DNA from: Ferdinandcohnia sp036962705
GTDB lineage: Bacteria > Bacillota > Bacilli > Bacillales > Bacillaceae_L
Assembly (NCBI RefSeq): GCF_036962705.1
Contig: NZ_JBALOQ010000011.1
Coordinates: 1 to 64,000, forward strand
Length of the DNA: 64,000 nt
Direction: 5' to 3'
This document shows positions 1-7,115 of the stretch, in pieces. A program made the position numbers and the translations under genes. Within the stretch, counting starts at the first letter, position 1. Every line of letters begins with the position of its first letter. The notes under the pieces are model-generated. The model worked only from the letters and a program-made list of their open reading frames with translations, was not told the DNA's origin and searched no databases.

Positions 1-14
1 AGTTTTCAAAGAAC
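1..14 (-). promoter_or_regulatory. boxA-like element of rRNA leader
   Basis: Read leftwards, the first 14 bases give GTTCTTTGAAAACT, which matches the boxA-type antitermination sequence found in Bacillus rRNA leaders and spacers. It lies just downstream of two tandem promoters pointing the same way, so a 16S gene probably starts beyond the left edge. The rRNA gene itself is not in the window. Confidence 0.6.
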
Positions 15-47
15 TTTTTTGATTCGCCGCTCAGAAGCGACTTTATT

Positions 48-76
48 AATTTACCATGCTGACCAATTGAAGTCAA
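48..76 (-). promoter_or_regulatory. rrn promoter P2 (sigma-A)
   Basis: On the minus strand a -35 TTGACT (71-76) and a -10 TAAATT (48-53) are separated by exactly 17 bases. It is the promoter nearer the presumed rRNA operon, about 80 bases downstream of P1. Tandem promoters of this kind are the normal arrangement for Bacillus rrn operons. Confidence 0.7.
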
Positions 77-129
77 CATTTTTTTGAAACATTTTTTTGA
101 ATCAGTTATCGTCTGCGACAACGTTTATT

Positions 130-158
130 AATATATCATCATCTAAAACGTGTGTCAA
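130..158 (-). promoter_or_regulatory. rrn promoter P1 (sigma-A)
   Basis: On the minus strand a perfect -35 TTGACA (153-158) and -10 TATATT (130-135) are separated by 17 bases. It points left, towards the boxA-like sequence at the window edge. In B. subtilis rrnI lies at the corresponding place beside pdaB. Confidence 0.75.
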
Positions 159-219
159 TAATCTATTTTAATTTTTAAAAGAGGACCATATCAGTACCAT
201 ATAATCCTCTCCACTTCGT

Positions 220-450
220 TTATCCCTTTTTACTATTTACCTTCTTTGAACGAATATACCTGCTGCAATCTGATGGTTCAGCAATCCTTTTAAATAAGCG
301 AAATAGGATTTGATATCTTTCTTCCATCGCTCTTTTTACGATATGGTCAATCCTTGCATCTCCCACATCAAATAGTATTTCGTCCATCTCTCTCTTTAGA
401 AGGTATTCTAATTCTTTAACTTCCTTCTTATCGACTAATAATCCAATCAT
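220..450 (-). CDS. conserved hypothetical protein, 76 aa
   Basis: I do not recognise a characterised family. The 76-residue product is charged, probably mostly helical and without membrane segments or a signal peptide. Its centre (about residues 27-55) carries the string DARIDHIVKRAMEERYQILF, followed by a basic tail. A good ribosome binding site (GGGGTGA, four bases before the ATG) supports translation from 450. It lies between the rrn promoters and pdaB and is transcribed towards the rRNA operon. Function unknown; I am fairly sure it is a real small gene. Confidence 0.6.
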   Translation of the reverse strand: MIGLLVDKKEVKELEYLLKREMDEILFDVGDARIDHIVKRAMEERYQILFRLFKRIAEPSDCSRYIRSKKVNSKKG

Positions 451-531
451 AGTTTCACCCCAAGTTTAATGTAATTCTAATTATTACCAGATTTAGTTAT
501 TTTATGAATCAATTTTTCATAGGAGTTTTAC

Positions 532-560
532 ACATAGAAATTGGATGACAAGCATATTCT
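532..560 (+). promoter_or_regulatory. possible sigma-E-type promoter of pdaB
   Basis: ACATAGA (532-538) and CATATTCT (553-560) are 14 bases apart and resemble the -35 and -10 of sporulation sigma-E promoters. They end 36 bases before the pdaB start. The -10 is an imperfect match, so this is a candidate only. Confidence 0.3.
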
Positions 561-596
561 TTTTAACAGAAGATGCTTTGGACAAGGAGGATAAAA

Positions 597-1361
597 ATGA
601 ATTTTTTCTACATCCTGAGTAGCAAAAGAATTAAACAAACATTAATTATTCTTTTCGCTTCCCTATTTACAGCCAGTATTTTTTATATAGAAAAAGGCAA
701 TATTACTCCTGTTTTTTCGACAGAAAACGGACCACGTGTAATTTATACAGGAGAAAAGAGCGAAAAGACGGTTGCACTCACCTTTAATATTAGTTGGGGG
801 GATACAAAGGCCCTTCCCATTATCGACACCTTAAAAAATGAAGGGGTTAAAAATGCAACGTTCTTCCTTTCTGCTTCCTGGGCTGAACGTCACCCACAAA
901 TTGTGGAACGAATTGTGAAGGATGGACATCAAATTGGCATCAAGGGTTATGATTTTAAAAACTATACGGGATTAGAAGATGCACAAATTAAAAAGGATAT
1001 TCTCAGGTCCCAAGAAGCATTTAAGAAGATGGGAGTTAAAACCGTTTCATTCGCTCGAACACCTGACGGGAATTTTGATTCTAGAGTTGTGAAAGTATTA
1101 GACTCTCTTGGATATACCCTTATTCATTGGAGCATTGATTCAAATGATTGGAACAATCCTGGAGTCGCTAAAATTACAAATAATGTCTTAGATAAAGTAA
1201 AGGGTGGAGATATCATTTTGTTCCATGCTTCAGATTCTGCCAAGCAAACGGCTGAAGCTCTTCCTGGTGTATTAAAAGGAATTAAAGGGAAGGGTCTCTC
1301 GTTTGTGACGGTTAGTGATATGCTTAATAATGCAGATGTAAAAAATGAAGTAGTAGAATAA
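597..1361 (+). CDS. pdaB: PdaB, polysaccharide-deacetylase-family sporulation protein
   Basis: Secreted or membrane-anchored NodB-fold protein of spore formation; in B. subtilis PdaB is needed to maintain spores after the late stage. The start at 597 is chosen because AAGGAGG ends six bases upstream; a longer frame opens at 573 without such a site. The 254-residue product has an N-terminal hydrophobic anchor (about residues 14-30) and a NodB domain. The catalytic motifs are degenerate: the usual TFDD motif reads TFNIS with Asn64, the second zinc His of the H-x4-H motif is Lys116 (His111 is kept), and the RPPYG motif reads RTPDG (154-158). Loss of part of the metal site is known in this subfamily, but Asn64 looks like a further change. 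Likely expressed in sporulation. Confidence 0.93.
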   Translation: MNFFYILSSKRIKQTLIILFASLFTASIFYIEKGNITPVFSTENGPRVIYTGEKSEKTVALTFNISWGDTKALPIIDTLKNEGVKNATFFLSASWAERHPQIVERIVKDGHQIGIKGYDFKNYTGLEDAQIKKDILRSQEAFKKMGVKTVSFARTPDGNFDSRVVKVLDSLGYTLIHWSIDSNDWNNPGVAKITNNVLDKVKGGDIILFHASDSAKQTAEALPGVLKGIKGKGLSFVTVSDMLNNADVKNEVVE

Positions 1362-1385
1362 GAAAAGAATATTTCACCTTGAAAA

Positions 1386-1418
1386 GAAAAAAAGCTGATC
1401 CATTGGGTCAGCTTTTTT
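1386..1418. terminator. bidirectional terminator between pdaB and kbaA
   Basis: A hairpin with arms GCTGATCC (1394-1401) and GGGTCAGC (1405-1412, with a G-T pair) is flanked by A-rich sequence on the left and a T-run on the right. It can therefore end transcription from both pdaB and the convergent kbaA. The kbaA stop codon (1408-1410) lies inside the hairpin. Confidence 0.8.
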
Positions 1419-2004
1419 GGCTTGTTATTTTTGGAAGTATTAATAATTGATAGGCGTTACAAATTAAAAGTGGAAAAATCATTAAGTACAGCCAGCTTGT
1501 ATCATTTACTCGGATGGCTGGCATCCATTCTATTACAGACACAACAAACATAAAGAAGACGGCCGGGATAAAAGCCTTGCCATTTGTTTGTTTGCTTTTA
1601 AAGTATGCAATGATTAATGAAAATACTAAAATCAAAGTTGGTATCCATATATAAGATAAGATGCCTTCTCCTCCTGTTGCAAACACCTTAAATCGGAAAT
1701 AAATTAAATCAAAGAACACAAAAGCGATTAATACAATTTGCACAGGACCCCAAGCACCTTTGAATAATCCAAGTCCAAAACGGTGAACGGTTAGATAGGC
1801 AAAGAAGCCCATTTGGCTAATTATACTAAATATAAATCCAACACCGATTAGCCAAAATACTACGAGAAGTATTTCGACGATTTCCGCTTCTAAAAATAAT
1901 TCTTTATATTCACTCCATTTAACGGCAAATCCAAAAATGATTGTGCTAATCGCACCAACTAGAAGGGTAGAGAGAAACAACCTTACCCAATTTCGACTTT
2001 TCAC
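1408..2004 (-). CDS. kbaA: KbaA, KinB-signalling activation protein
   Basis: Integral membrane protein required for activity of the KinB branch of the sporulation phosphorelay. Six or so hydrophobic segments run through the protein. The GTG at 2004 is preferred because GGGGGA stands seven bases upstream; the ATG at 2019 has no usable site. The resulting 198 residues match the usual KbaA length. It is convergent with pdaB and divergent from gerD, the arrangement seen in B. subtilis. Identification rests on the sequence (RNWVRLF start, GAWGPVQ) and on synteny. Confidence 0.9.
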   Translation of the reverse strand: MKSRNWVRLFLSTLLVGAISTIIFGFAVKWSEYKELFLEAEIVEILLVVFWLIGVGFIFSIISQMGFFAYLTVHRFGLGLFKGAWGPVQIVLIAFVFFDLIYFRFKVFATGGEGILSYIWIPTLILVFSLIIAYFKSKQTNGKAFIPAVFFMFVVSVIEWMPAIRVNDTSWLYLMIFPLLICNAYQLLILPKITSQKS

Positions 2005-2087
2005 GACAAAATCCCCCACTCTATATATTCAAATATGATTGTACCAAAACGTAGGGGATGAATGCCAGTTTCTCACGGTGTAATACG

Positions 2088-2117
2088 TGAATATTTTTTA
2101 ACAAAAAAAGCATATTA
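2088..2117 (+). promoter_or_regulatory. sigma-G promoter of gerD
   Basis: TGAATA (2088-2093) and CATATTA (2111-2117) are separated by exactly 17 bases and closely match the forespore sigma-G consensus. They lie 36 bases before the gerD start. gerD is a known sigma-G gene in B. subtilis, so sequence and expectation agree. Confidence 0.8.
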
Positions 2118-2152
2118 AAAGATAAGGATCCCTTATGAAAGGAGCTTTATGA

Positions 2153-2746
2153 ATGAAAAAAAGGATGTCGCTCCTCCTCATTTTTAGTTTTCTTTTGGTT
2201 ATTGTGGGGTGCGCCCCAGCGAATGTTCAACAAAATCGAATGGATTATGAAGAAACCAAAAAAATGGTTGTCGATATATTGAAAACCGATGATGGTAAAA
2301 AAGCAATTGAGGAACTCATGCGTGATGAAAAGTTTAAGCAGCATCTCGTCATGGACCAAGTCGTCGTAAAAGATGCCATCCGGGAAACCCTTACCTCTGA
2401 CAATGGGGTTGAATTTTGGAAAAAGACGTTCGAGGATACAAAGTTTGTAGAAGAATACGCAAAGAGTATGAAAACGGAACACGAAAAGCTCATTAAAGAC
2501 TTAATGAAGGATCCGGATTATCAAAAAACAGTCATGGAAATCTTAAAAAATCCTGAGATGGAAAAACAATTCACAGATGTTCTTAAAAGTCAGGAATTTA
2601 GAAAGCATCTTCAAACGGTAATAAGTGAAACACTTGAGAGCCCTTTATATAAAGCGAAGATTGAAGATATTCTCATCAAAGCTGCTGAAGAAATGCAAAA
2701 ACAGGAAAAAGCAAAAAAGGAAAAAGGTCAAGGAAGCAGTAAATAG
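2153..2746 (+). CDS. gerD: GerD, spore germination lipoprotein
   Basis: Inner-membrane lipoprotein of the spore that organises germinant receptors into a cluster (germinosome). The 197-residue product has a signal peptide ending in a lipobox with Cys20 (VIVGC) and a long, very polar helical region (about 30-195) with repeated acidic/basic segments. The C-terminal tail is rich in Lys and Gln. The ribosome site AAAGGAG precedes the ATG at 2153. It stands alone behind a sigma-G promoter and is followed by a terminator. Confidence 0.93.
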   Translation: MKKRMSLLLIFSFLLVIVGCAPANVQQNRMDYEETKKMVVDILKTDDGKKAIEELMRDEKFKQHLVMDQVVVKDAIRETLTSDNGVEFWKKTFEDTKFVEEYAKSMKTEHEKLIKDLMKDPDYQKTVMEILKNPEMEKQFTDVLKSQEFRKHLQTVISETLESPLYKAKIEDILIKAAEEMQKQEKAKKEKGQGSSK

Positions 2747-2766
2747 CTAGTTCGCAATAGATTGAA

Positions 2767-2790
2767 GACCCTCCAAACTTCAGGAGGGTC
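2767..2790 (+). terminator. terminator of gerD
   Basis: A perfect 8-bp stem, GACCCTCC (2767-2774) and GGAGGGTC (2783-2790), is followed by TTTTGATTT. The convergent salA ends at 2798, and the hairpin may also serve it, though its minus-strand T-run is poorer. Confidence 0.8.
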
Positions 2791-2797
2791 TTTTGAT

Positions 2798-3847
2798 TTA
2801 AATTGAATCAATTACTCGTTTCGCAATTTCGTTATAGATTTTTCCAGTCGGGTGATCTTCGTCATATACTGATGGAGCAAAGTCTTCATCATTCCAATCA
2901 GGCTGTCCCAATGGAATTTTACCTAGTAAAGATGTTTGAAGCTCATCAGCAAGCTTCTCTCCACCGCCTTTACCAAATACAAATTCCTTTTCACCTGTTA
3001 CCTTACTTTCAAAATAAGACATATTCTCGATAACACCTAGGATTTCGTGCTCTGTGCGAAGAGCCATTGCACCCGCTCTTGCAGCTACAAATGCAGCTGT
3101 TGGATGTGGAGTTGTCACAATAATTTCTTTACAATGTGGAAGCATCGTATGAACATCTAATGCCACATCACCTGTACCTGGTGGTAAGTCGAGAACTAAG
3201 TAATCAAGGTCGCCCCACTCAACTTCATTAAAGAAGTTATTCAACATTTTCCCAAGCATAGGACCACGCCAGATAACCGGTGAATTGTCTTCTACAAAGA
3301 AACCCATTGAAATCACTTTTACCCCTTTTCTTTCTACAGGGATAATTTTTTCGCCACGAACAACAGGGCGATTTGTGATTCCCATCATGTCCGGAACACT
3401 GAATCCATAGATATCAGCATCAATAATTCCAACCTTTTTCCCTAGTCTTGCTAACGATACGGCTAAGTTGACGGAGACGGTTGATTTACCAACCCCTCCC
3501 TTTCCGCTTGCTACTGCAATAAAGGTCGTTTGATTTACTGGAGATAATAAAGGAGCTGAGTCCCCTGATGATTCTGTCTTAAATTTCGCTAGTTCTTCTG
3601 GTGATAAATCGGTAAAACGAAGGCCTACTGATTCTGCTCCCGCTTGTTTTAATGCATTTACAATTTCAGTTTGAAGCTGAAGTTGCTCACCTGTACCAGT
3701 CTTAGATAGGGCAATTTTTACACTGACATGGTTTTTTTCTTCTTTTATTTTAATCTCTTGGACTGCATTCGTTTCCTCGAATGTTCTATGTAAGAATGGA
3801 TCTTGCATTTGATGTAATACTTCTCTCACTTGTTGCTCAGTTAACAT
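2798..3847 (-). CDS. salA: SalA, Mrp/NBP35-family P-loop ATPase
   Basis: Member of the Mrp/ApbC family of deviant-Walker ATPases. Family members bind or carry Fe-S clusters; in B. subtilis SalA represses scoC and so raises exoprotease production. The 349-residue protein starts with a MIP18-type domain (about 1-85). The ATPase domain then opens with GKGGVGKST (115-123), followed by DADIYG and the switch region DLPPGTGD. AGGTGG lies before the ATG. Gene order salA-cwlD-ybaK is as in B. subtilis, where the gene was also named ybaL or mrp. Confidence 0.92.
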   Translation of the reverse strand: MLTEQQVREVLHQMQDPFLHRTFEETNAVQEIKIKEEKNHVSVKIALSKTGTGEQLQLQTEIVNALKQAGAESVGLRFTDLSPEELAKFKTESSGDSAPLLSPVNQTTFIAVASGKGGVGKSTVSVNLAVSLARLGKKVGIIDADIYGFSVPDMMGITNRPVVRGEKIIPVERKGVKVISMGFFVEDNSPVIWRGPMLGKMLNNFFNEVEWGDLDYLVLDLPPGTGDVALDVHTMLPHCKEIIVTTPHPTAAFVAARAGAMALRTEHEILGVIENMSYFESKVTGEKEFVFGKGGGEKLADELQTSLLGKIPLGQPDWNDEDFAPSVYDEDHPTGKIYNEIAKRVIDSI

Positions 3848-3958
3848 AAATACACCACCTAAATTCTGTATTCGGTTTCACTCCTTCCTCATTATACCAT
3901 ATCTGTCCTAATTTACAGTGTGAGGAGTGTCATAGCTTCGTAAAAATTCCATGAAAAT

Positions 3959-3981
3959 ACCCACCTCTTACTCAGGTGGGT
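3959..3981 (-). terminator. terminator of cwlD
   Basis: ACCCACCT (3959-3966) pairs with AGGTGGGT (3974-3981). On the minus strand the hairpin is followed by ATTTTC. The cwlD stop codon lies in the loop, an economical layout. Confidence 0.65.
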
Positions 3982-4681
3982 TTGTTTCGTTTGAAAAGTA
4001 TCGGTTGATTCCGGTATAGATGGAGGCTGCGACCTTATCTTGGTATTTATCTTGTTTTAATAGGGCTTTTTCCTCCGGGTTTGAGAGGAATCCTACTTCT
4101 ACAAGTGCCCCAGGTTTCTTTGCACTTTTTAATAAATATACGCCATTGATCGCTTTTGCTTGTCGAGTCGTATTTCCGAGATTGTTTCGAAGTTCGTCTT
4201 GAATGAATTTTGCTACTTCTTCATTTTCCTTGAAGGTACTGAAGTAGAAAGTTTGTGCCCCTCTCCATCTTGGTGAAGGGATGGCATTTAAATGAATACT
4301 TATAAATAAATCCGCTTCTGATTCATTAATGATTTGAACGCGTTTCTTCAAATCCTCTGTTTTTCGTCTGCTGTACCCTTTCATTCCGTCCGGCGCTAAA
4401 TCTACATCTTCTTCCCGTAGCATTTGTACAAAAGCACCCTGCTGCTGTAAGTAATCACGGAGTTTGTTGGATATTTCAAGGGCAATGTCCTTTTCCTGCA
4501 CATCACCATTCATGGCCCCACCGTCCGGTCCACCATGACCAGGATCAATAATAATGAACTTCCCCGATAGAGGTAGACTCCACGGATCCCAAACATCTTT
4601 ATCCATAAAGCGATATTGTATAAATATAAATATAATAACAGCTCCTAAAAGGAAGCCCGCAATTTTTATTTTCTTATTCAT
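3968..4681 (-). CDS. cwlD: CwlD, germination-specific N-acetylmuramoyl-L-alanine amidase
   Basis: Amidase_3 zinc hydrolase that removes peptide side chains from cortex peptidoglycan, the first step in making muramic-delta-lactam, which germination lytic enzymes recognise. The start at 4681 follows GGAGGG with a five-base spacer and gives 237 residues, the usual CwlD size; the longer frame from 4723 is rejected. An N-terminal membrane segment (about 7-22) is followed by the amidase domain with zinc ligand His49 (DPGHGG), Glu63, the SIHLNA histidine and the VEVGFLSN catalytic Glu. A sigma-E-like promoter lies just upstream. Confidence 0.95.
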   Translation of the reverse strand: MNKKIKIAGFLLGAVIIFIFIQYRFMDKDVWDPWSLPLSGKFIIIDPGHGGPDGGAMNGDVQEKDIALEISNKLRDYLQQQGAFVQMLREEDVDLAPDGMKGYSRRKTEDLKKRVQIINESEADLFISIHLNAIPSPRWRGAQTFYFSTFKENEEVAKFIQDELRNNLGNTTRQAKAINGVYLLKSAKKPGALVEVGFLSNPEEKALLKQDKYQDKVAASIYTGINRYFSNETNPPE

Positions 4682-4709
4682 TGTTTCCCTCCTGCATGTC
4701 CCTACATTA

Positions 4710-4738
4710 ACTATATGGGACAAGGAGAGTATATATGA
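4710..4738 (-). promoter_or_regulatory. sigma-E-type promoter of cwlD
   Basis: On the minus strand TCATATA (4732-4738) and CATATAGT (4710-4717) are separated by 14 bases, fitting the mother-cell sigma-E pattern. The site sits between the end of ybaK and the cwlD start. Mother-cell expression of cwlD is known in B. subtilis. Confidence 0.6.
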
Positions 4739-4747
4739 TTAAAAATT

Positions 4748-5191
4748 CTAATGCAATTTTAGCCGGTGTCTTTTTTCCCCTTTCTGGAATCCTTCCGTCC
4801 ACCAATAGGTAACATAATGCTCACATGAGTAGTAAAGAGATTCATTGACAAAGCCATGGTCGCCAATATGACCCCAGTAGCATACGAACTCATATAACGC
4901 ATCAATCAGATTTTTTTCATATCTGTAGCATCGCATTCTCACTTCTTCAACAGATTCCCCGTAGTAACCGAATTTACTATATTTAGCACCTAATAGGTAT
5001 GATTCTATTGCAACATCAATGCAGCCTTCTTCAATCGCACTTCCAAGTATGGAGTCCATTCTAAAAAAACTGCTAAAATTATCCTCAACACTCTTTTTAA
5101 GTTCTTCTAATGAAAGCTCACGTAGCATTTTCCGTTCATACTTGACTTGTTTTTCTTTCCGCTTTTCCTTGAAGGTTGTAATTACATTCAT
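4748..5191 (-). CDS. ybaK: YbaK, DUF2521-family protein of unknown function
   Basis: Conserved Bacillaceae protein of 147 residues with no assigned activity. The start at 5191 (MNVITTFKEK) gives the family length; the frame open from 5257 is not supported by a ribosome site. An A/G-rich stretch AAAGGGGG lies 11 bases before the ATG, which is a long spacing. The product is soluble, begins with a basic segment and is rich in aromatic residues towards the C terminus, with several Cys and His. Identification is mainly from the neighbours cwlD and salA plus length. Confidence 0.85.
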   Translation of the reverse strand: MNVITTFKEKRKEKQVKYERKMLRELSLEELKKSVEDNFSSFFRMDSILGSAIEEGCIDVAIESYLLGAKYSKFGYYGESVEEVRMRCYRYEKNLIDALYEFVCYWGHIGDHGFVNESLYYSCEHYVTYWWTEGFQKGEKRHRLKLH

Positions 5192-5356
5192 AAAATAAGA
5201 AACCCCCTTTGACAAATAGTTTCCTACTGCGCCAGCGTAAACATGCGCTGAACACAAACTACCTGAATTGCCAAATAAAACTATGCATACAGGGGATTCG
5301 GTTGGGAATTTGTTGGTTTTAGCTCTTCGTGGGGTTGTGAAGGATTTATCTCTGTT

Positions 5357-5404
5357 GGCTCCCGCGCAGAAAGCCCTTCATCGGGTGTACGAAGGACCAA
5401 ACTC
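5357..5404. repeat. 48-nt direct repeat, copy A
   Basis: Starts GGCTCCCGCGCAGAAAG and ends GAAGGACCAAACTC. A copy of the same length with a few substitutions lies at 5501-5548. The centre carries CTTCA and GAAGG, which could pair as a short hairpin. It looks like a dispersed intergenic element; its genome-wide copy number cannot be seen here. Confidence 0.75.
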
Positions 5405-5500
5405 TGTTGGCTCATTTCGACTCAACTTGACGGAGAAAGCCCGCTACGTGTCCAAATCAAGCACTCACTCGGACTCAACTTGAGAATAAAGTTGTTTCGT

Positions 5501-5548
5501 GGCTCCCGCGCAGAAAGTGCTTCAACGAGGTTTTGAAGGACCAAACTC
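5501..5548. repeat. 48-nt direct repeat, copy B
   Basis: Second copy of the element at 5357-5404, with identical ends (GGCTCCCGCGCAGAAAG and GAAGGACCAAACTC) and differences only in the middle. It lies immediately before the tandem array. Confidence 0.75.
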
Positions 5549-5582
5549 ATATGGAGGCAGCGGGTAAAGACTTTCATGGGTT

Positions 5583-5888
5583 ATGAAGAGGAATTCGCTT
5601 AGTTTTTAGCACAGTTTTACTCTTCACCAGCATTATGAAGGGGATTGCGCCCGGTTTTCAGCACGCTTTACCCTTCATCGTAGTTATGAAGAGGATTTCA
5701 CTTGGTTTTTAGCACAGTTTTACTCTTCATCAGAGTTATGAAGAGCATTTCGCACTGTATTTTTGCACAGTTTTACCCTTCATCGCGGTAATGAAGAGCA
5801 TTTCGCACGGTATTTTTGCACGGTTTTACCCTTCATCTGGGGCATGAAGAGAAATTCTCCTAGATTTTAGCGTGGTTTTGCCCTTCAT
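5583..5888. repeat. six tandem ~52-bp units with inverted ends
   Basis: Units begin with ATGAAG at 5583, 5635, 5686, 5738, 5791 and 5844, giving periods of 51-53 bases. Each begins ATGAAGAG or ATGAAGGG and ends CTCTTCAT, CCCTTCAT or a near variant after 44-46 bases. Every unit could therefore fold as a hairpin on either strand. The middle contains a conserved TTTTxGCACxGTTTTAC core. Units differ by point changes, indicating an old or diverging array. Confidence 0.85.
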
Positions 5889-5903
5889 CAAATTAATAAA
5901 ATA

Positions 5904-5929
5904 GGCCCTCAATCCCTTGATTAAGAGCC
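5904..5929 (-). terminator. terminator of the small membrane protein gene
   Basis: On the minus strand GGCTCTTAATC and GATTGAGGGCC form an imperfect stem followed by TATTTTATT. It begins eight bases after the stop codon at 5937. Confidence 0.65.
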
Positions 5930-5936
5930 TTCACCT

Positions 5937-6167
5937 CTATATATCCGATGTCTTTAGACTTTCTGAGTTTTTACGTGATCGACTTTCTTTTTGTTTCCCG
6001 ACTAATCTCGCTACCTGCCACCCAATGACCATATGGACTACACCCATGATAAGAAATAATAAATAGTCCCCAATCGGGTCTGGAAGCAAGAGATCTACGA
6101 TTAACCACATTCCTGCCGACGAAGCACCAATAAAGGCACCGAGCATTGTTTTTTGGATACGGCTCAT
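5937..6167 (-). CDS. small membrane protein, unknown function
   Basis: A 76-residue protein with two predicted membrane segments (about residues 8-27 and 33-54) and a basic, Ser/Lys-rich cytoplasmic tail. I do not recognise a named family. A ribosome site (GGGGTGG with further purines) precedes the ATG, and a terminator follows, so it appears to be an independent transcription unit. It is the first gene of the accessory region. Confidence 0.6.
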   Translation of the reverse strand: MSRIQKTMLGAFIGASSAGMWLIVDLLLPDPIGDYLLFLIMGVVHMVIGWQVARLVGKQKESRSRKNSESLKTSDI

Positions 6168-6393
6168 TTATCACCCACCCCTTCAAGGTTTGTAACCATT
6201 CCTACATTCATCATATGTGGGTGTATTGCTCGAAATAACTTGAATTTTGGCGGAAGGTTGTCCGAAATACCATCGATCTTCCATGCAGTTCTTCTCAGCC
6301 AAAAGTTGTAGATAAAGTTCAAGCTTTTTTACGAAGATGATTTCCCTTGTTGCCAGTATGCTTAAGTCATAAAGAACTTAAGGAGAGATAACG

Positions 6394-7113
6394 ATGATGA
6401 AGAATAAAGTTGTCATGATTACTGGAGCATCTAAAGGATTAGGTAAAGCATTGACATTAGCATTTGCCAAAGAAGGAGCAATACTTGCAATCTGCGCGAG
6501 AACGGAGGATAGCTTAATAAAAGTAAAGCAAGAGGCTGAAAGCTTAGGAGCAACGGTTCTAGCAGTGACCGCTGATGTTTCAAAGTCTAGAGATGTGGAA
6601 CGGTTTGTTGCATTGACTGAAGAGGTATTCGGCAAGATTGACATTTTGATTAACAACGCCTCCATGTTAGGCCCTAGCCCAATGCCATTATTACTCGATT
6701 ACCCCGAAGAAGATTTTATGGAGGTTCTCAAGGTAAATGCACTATCCCCATTTTTAGTAACCAGAAGAGTTGTTGTTGGGATGCTACAGCGCAACCAAGG
6801 TTCGATTATCAATGTTACTTCAGAAGCCGGTCACATTGGTTATGCAGGCTGGGGAGCATACGGTATATCAAAGTTTGCAGTTGAAGGCCTTACTGAAACA
6901 TGGGCGGATGAATTAAGCGAGACCGGTGTTCGGGTCAATATGGTTGATCCCGGAGAAATGGATACAGAAATGCACCAATTGGCTGTTCCAGATTGTGATT
7001 ATCCATTAGCAAAACCGGAGGATGTAGTCGGTACTTTTTTATACCTTGCTTCTGACCAGGCTAATGGCATTAATGGTAAACGGTTTTCAGCCCAATCTCA
7101 TGAGGAGGTGTAA
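6394..7113 (+). CDS. short-chain dehydrogenase/reductase
   Basis: Classical SDR oxidoreductase of 239 residues using NAD(P)H; substrate unknown. The cofactor motif TGASKGLG is at 10-17, NNAS replaces the usual NNAG at 87-90, and the catalytic residues are Ser143, Tyr156 and Lys160 (YGISK). The ribosome site AAGGAGAG precedes ATGATG at 6394. It is the first gene of a rightward run: the QueA-like gene starts two bases after its stop, with the ribosome site inside the SDR 3' end. Tight coupling suggests the two proteins act in one pathway, which is inference. Confidence 0.88.
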   Translation: MMKNKVVMITGASKGLGKALTLAFAKEGAILAICARTEDSLIKVKQEAESLGATVLAVTADVSKSRDVERFVALTEEVFGKIDILINNASMLGPSPMPLLLDYPEEDFMEVLKVNALSPFLVTRRVVVGMLQRNQGSIINVTSEAGHIGYAGWGAYGISKFAVEGLTETWADELSETGVRVNMVDPGEMDTEMHQLAVPDCDYPLAKPEDVVGTFLYLASDQANGINGKRFSAQSHEEV

Positions 7114-7115
7114 TA

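Larger units (their letters stand above)
5192..5936. other. 745-bp non-coding region rich in repeats
   Basis: No convincing gene lies here. The stretch holds a pair of 48-nt direct repeats, a 12-nt direct repeat GACTCAACTTGA (5419-5430 and 5472-5483), and six tandem units of about 52 bp. A 71-codon frame at 5268-5483 lacks a ribosome site and runs through the repeats, so it is not called. Confidence 0.7.

Noticed and set aside
2147..2493. Antisense open frames over gerD
   Set aside because: No ribosome site or family resemblance; they mirror the gerD coding frame.
5268..5483. 71-codon plus-strand frame after ybaK
   Set aside because: Composed largely of the 48-nt repeat and has no ribosome site.
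5583..5888. Possible CRISPR array
   Set aside because: Units abut with only about 7 variable bases between them and the units themselves vary; there are no unique spacers of constant length and no cas genes.
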